Part shown: in pieces, positions 4,781 through 6,912 of the stretch
Numbering within the stretch: the first letter of the stretch is position 1
How the letters are laid out: each line of letters starts with the position of its first letter
NCBI GenBank assembly: GCA_007117945.1
Contig: SKTN01000104.1
Coordinates: 1-6,912 of the forward strand
DNA from: Nitriliruptoraceae bacterium
GTDB taxonomy: Bacteria; Actinomycetota; Nitriliruptoria; Nitriliruptorales; Nitriliruptoraceae
Reading direction: 5' to 3'
DNA: 6,912 nt
Program-made: the position numbers and the translations under genes
The notes under the pieces: model-generated
The model's input: the letters and a program-made list of their open reading frames with translations, nothing else
Told to the model about the DNA's origin: nothing
Databases searched by the model: none

Positions 4781-5525
4781 GCGGCTGCTGCAGCCACCGG
4801 TGGGAGGGCGCGGCTCCCGCCAGGGCGTCGGCCTGCTCCAGGCCCACCGGTGGTGCCGTCGCCTGGTTCGCGGCGACGGTGAGCAGGAAGCTGCCCGATC
4901 GTCGCCACCAGCCGGGGAACGCCCCACCCTCGACGGGTCGGACCGTGAGCGGGGCCCACCCCGCCACCACCTCGCCGTCGTCCAGCGTCACCTCGACGCT
5001 GCGGGTGTCGCGTCGCAGGCCCGTCTGCAGGACCTTCAGCGCGCTCTCCTTCGCGCTCCACAGCAGGTTGGCGGTCACCTCGACGGGCCAGGGCGCAGCC
5101 GCCACCAGGGCCTGCTCCGGGGCGGTGAGGTAGTCCCGCACGAACCCCGGTGAGCGAGGCTCCACGAGCTCGAGGTCGCAGCCGAGCTCCAGCCCCGGCG
5201 CGCTGGCCACCACGGTCACCGCCCAGTCCGCCCGGTCGGTGGAGGACATCGCCACCCCGGCCGGTGCCCCCGCGATCAGGGCGGTCGGCGCGCCCGTGGG
5301 GCGTCGCACCACCTCGATGCCGGCCAGGTCCGCGAGGTCGGCGGTCTCGATCCCGACCGCCCGGGCGATGGCCACCTTCGACGTGAACCGTGCCACCCGG
5401 AACTCGCTCGCCCGCTTGCCGTAGCGCATGGCGGCGAGGCGCGCCGCCTCACGAGGCGAGAGCCACCCGTCGCCCTCGGGGACGTCGTCGAGCCCCCGGG
5501 CCAGCCAGGCGACCTCCACCGTCAC
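4749..5525 (-). CDS. 4'-phosphopantetheinyl transferase superfamily protein (Sfp-type)
   Basis: A 258-residue Sfp-length enzyme that would attach the CoA-derived phosphopantetheine arm to a serine of acyl- or peptidyl-carrier proteins. Motifs: GCDLELVEPRS (115-125) with Mg2+-binding D117 and E119, FVRDYLTAPE (128-137), and WSAKESALKVLQTGLRRDTR (156-175) with E160 and K164 of the WxxKEAxxK signature. The upstream motif, usually containing S-H, reads MSSTDRADWAV (93-103) and lacks the His. GTG 5525 is chosen: 4 nt after the peptidase stop and 9 nt past an AGGGGG Shine-Dalgarno. The frame is open far upstream, but that region codes for the peptidase in another frame. The C-terminal ~30 residues are low-conservation sequence and include the overlap with the redoxin gene. 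The carrier protein target is not in the window. Confidence 0.9.
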   Translation of the reverse strand: MTVEVAWLARGLDDVPEGDGWLSPREAARLAAMRYGKRASEFRVARFTSKVAIARAVGIETADLADLAGIEVVRRPTGAPTALIAGAPAGVAMSSTDRADWAVTVVASAPGLELGCDLELVEPRSPGFVRDYLTAPEQALVAAAPWPVEVTANLLWSAKESALKVLQTGLRRDTRSVEVTLDDGEVVAGWAPLTVRPVEGGAFPGWWRRSGSFLLTVAANQATAPPVGLEQADALAGAAPSHRWLQQPLRPARSPGST

Positions 5526-5529
5526 GGCC

Positions 5530-6912
5530 TCAGTCCCCCTCGCGTGCGCGTCCCGGCGGGTCGAGGTAGCGACCGTGCCACTCCAGGACGACCTCGAAGC
5601 GCTCCACCCGGTGCTTCGGCGCACCGGAGCGCGACAGCTCGTGGGACTCGTCGGGGAAGCGCACCATCTCCGTGGGGGTGCCCACGCGCTTGAGCGCCAT
5701 GAACAGCTGCTCCCCCTGCTCCGGCGGGCAGCGCCAGTCGGCCTCGCTGTGGAGCACCAGGGTGGGGGTGGTGATGCGGTGCGCGGTCCGAGCGGGGCTC
5801 GCGGCGTGGTGCACCTCGGCGCCGTCGAGCAGCGAGGCACCGAGGAACATCCGGTCGAAGTACGGGCCGATGTCCGAGGTCCCGGCGAAGGACTCCCACT
5901 GCAGCAGGCCCCGCTCGACGATCGCCGCGGCGTAGCGGTCCGTGCGTGCCAGCAGGCGCGCCGTGGCGTAACCGCCGTAGGAACCGCCCATGATGCCCAC
6001 CCGGGCGGGATCGGCCTGGGGGTAGCGCTGCAGGGTGGCGTCGACCACCGCCTCGAGGTCGAGGGTGTCGACGCTGTCCTGCTCGCCCCACGCGCCGACC
6101 ACGGCGCGGGCCCACTCGGTGCCCCGGCCCGAGGAGCCACGGGGGTTGGTGCCGACGACGAGGTAGCCGGCGCCGGCCTCCACCTGGAACTCGTCGAAGA
6201 AGTACTCGCCGTACTGAGCCGTGGGACCGCCGTGGATGTTGAACAGCACGGGCACGCTGCCCCGCTCGGCGTCGTCGAAGCCGGCAGGCAGCACCGCCCA
6301 CACGTCGAGCTCGACCTCGCCACGGGCGCAGGTGAAGCGTTCCGTGGGACGCAGGTCGACCTGGGCACGGAAGCCGGGCGTGAGATCGGTGAGGCAGCGC
6401 TGGGTGCCATCACGCAGCCGGTACAGCTCACCGGGCGTCGCCGGGTCCGTGGCGGTGAACACCACCACCTCGCCGTCGGGGCTGGTGGCGTAGCCCGTGA
6501 CGGCCCGGGAGCCGGTGACCACCTCGGTGACCTCGGGTGGTGTGCCCGATGCCGGGTCGAAGCCGGTGAGCTCGACCCGGACGATGCCCGTGGTCCCCCG
6601 CCCCTCGAGCGCCGTGAGCAACCCACCGGTGACGAAGCGGGGCCCGGTGGTGGCGCAGCCGGGGGAACCGGGCGTGACGTCCCGGTCGAGGTGGCTGGTC
6701 AGGGGCACGGGCGGGCTCGCCCCGTCGGCTGCGGGGTCCTCCAGCAGGTAGATACCGGGGGTGCCGGGCCAGTCGAGGGGGTCGGGCAGCCCCGTCACGA
6801 ACACGCTGCCCGCCGGGTCATGGTGCACCCCGGACCACAAGCCGGGGGCGGTGAGCGCCCGCCGTGAGACCGCGACGCTGGGCGCGGCCGCGGTGGTTGC
6901 CCGCCCGCCGTC
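5530..6912 (-). CDS. S9-family prolyl oligopeptidase-type peptidase, 5' truncated by window
   Basis: The frame is open to the last base, so the N-terminus lies outside; 460 residues are visible of a family usually of 600-700. The visible order is the end of a beta-propeller domain (about 1-205) and the alpha/beta-hydrolase catalytic domain (about 215-455). The oxyanion region is NIHGGP (225-230), the nucleophile Ser311 lies in GGSYGG (309-314), the acid Asp392 in HSEADWRCP, and His424 in DESHELS. It would cleave short peptides or acylated N-terminal residues in the cytosol, as in the acylaminoacyl-peptidase (S9C) group; the exact substrate is not readable. A TTG at 6840 is an internal codon and not a credible start, because propeller-like sequence continues upstream. 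The gene ends 4 nt before the PPTase start and the two are probably co-transcribed. Confidence 0.92.
   Translation of the reverse strand, partial: DGGRATTAAAPSVAVSRRALTAPGLWSGVHHDPAGSVFVTGLPDPLDWPGTPGIYLLEDPAADGASPPVPLTSHLDRDVTPGSPGCATTGPRFVTGGLLTALEGRGTTGIVRVELTGFDPASGTPPEVTEVVTGSRAVTGYATSPDGEVVVFTATDPATPGELYRLRDGTQRCLTDLTPGFRAQVDLRPTERFTCARGEVELDVWAVLPAGFDDAERGSVPVLFNIHGGPTAQYGEYFFDEFQVEAGAGYLVVGTNPRGSSGRGTEWARAVVGAWGEQDSVDTLDLEAVVDATLQRYPQADPARVGIMGGSYGGYATARLLARTDRYAAAIVERGLLQWESFAGTSDIGPYFDRMFLGASLLDGAEVHHAASPARTAHRITTPTLVLHSEADWRCPPEQGEQLFMALKRVGTPTEMVRFPDESHELSRSGAPKHRVERFEVVLEWHGRYLDPPGRAREGD
5535..5540 (-). promoter_or_regulatory. Shine-Dalgarno AGGGGG deciding the PPTase start
   Basis: AGGGGG on the minus strand, inside the last codons of the peptidase gene, 9 nt before GTG 5525. 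It separates this start from the second in-frame GTG at 5519. Confidence 0.5.

Noticed and set aside
5526..6626. Possible peptidase-PPTase fusion read from the continuous minus-strand frame of the PPTase
   Set aside because: Upstream of 5525 that frame is out of register with the peptidase and gives a Ser/Arg/Pro-rich nonsense sequence. The peptidase has its own stop at 5530.
5428..6867. 479-codon plus-strand open frame opposite the S9 peptidase
   Set aside because: The composition is shadow-like (G/A/V/R/H), with no motif, while the minus frame carries HGGP, GGSYGG, Asp and His of an S9 catalytic domain.

Overview
The window is about 70% GC or higher by eye, gene-dense, and uses GTG starts and overlapping start/stop codons. 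The gene content is actinobacterial: a GT81 glucosyl-3-phosphoglycerate synthase, a DUF3263 + LytR_C pair arranged like Rv0430-Rv0431 of Mycobacterium tuberculosis, and a tRNA-Thr with U73 and no encoded CCA. I infer a high-GC Actinomycetota. A salt- or alkali-adapted lineage such as Nitriliruptoria would fit the solute-synthesis and ion-exchange genes, but nothing here proves the class.

Layout. (1) 1-2353, plus strand: a tightly coupled three-gene run. It holds the C-terminal part of a CaCA-type cation exchanger, a stand-alone class I glutamine amidotransferase and gpgS. The junctions are TGATG (1-nt overlap) and GTGA (4-nt overlap), so the three are probably one transcript. (2) 2354-2521: a spacer with three inverted repeats, which may hold the end of that operon and the promoter of the next gene. 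(3) 2522-2965, plus: a single-domain response regulator with a strong Shine-Dalgarno. (4) 3024-3975, minus: DUF3263 protein followed by a membrane-anchored LytR_C protein with a long Pro/Glu-rich linker. (5) 4089-4162, plus: tRNA-Thr(TGT). (6) 4214-4780, plus: a thioredoxin-fold/peroxiredoxin-like protein. (7) 4749-6912, minus: an S9 prolyl-oligopeptidase-type hydrolase (5' end outside the window) followed 4 nt later by a Sfp-type 4'-phosphopantetheinyl transferase. The last gene overlaps the redoxin gene tail-to-tail by 32 bp.

How they may work together. Operon 1 joins cation exchange with synthesis of glucosylglycerate, a compatible solute and precursor of methylglucose lipopolysaccharide, so an ion/osmotic or nitrogen-stress role is a reasonable inference. 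The amidotransferase is the unexplained member. The DUF3263/LytR_C pair is a regulator-like small protein with a cell-envelope protein. The remaining genes look like ordinary chromosomal housekeeping or accessory genes. I see no insertion sequence, CRISPR array, phage gene or integrase, and no convincing undescribed multi-gene system. The best leads are the amidotransferase-gpgS coupling, a palindrome inside the likely DUF3263 promoter, and the atypical PPTase motif.
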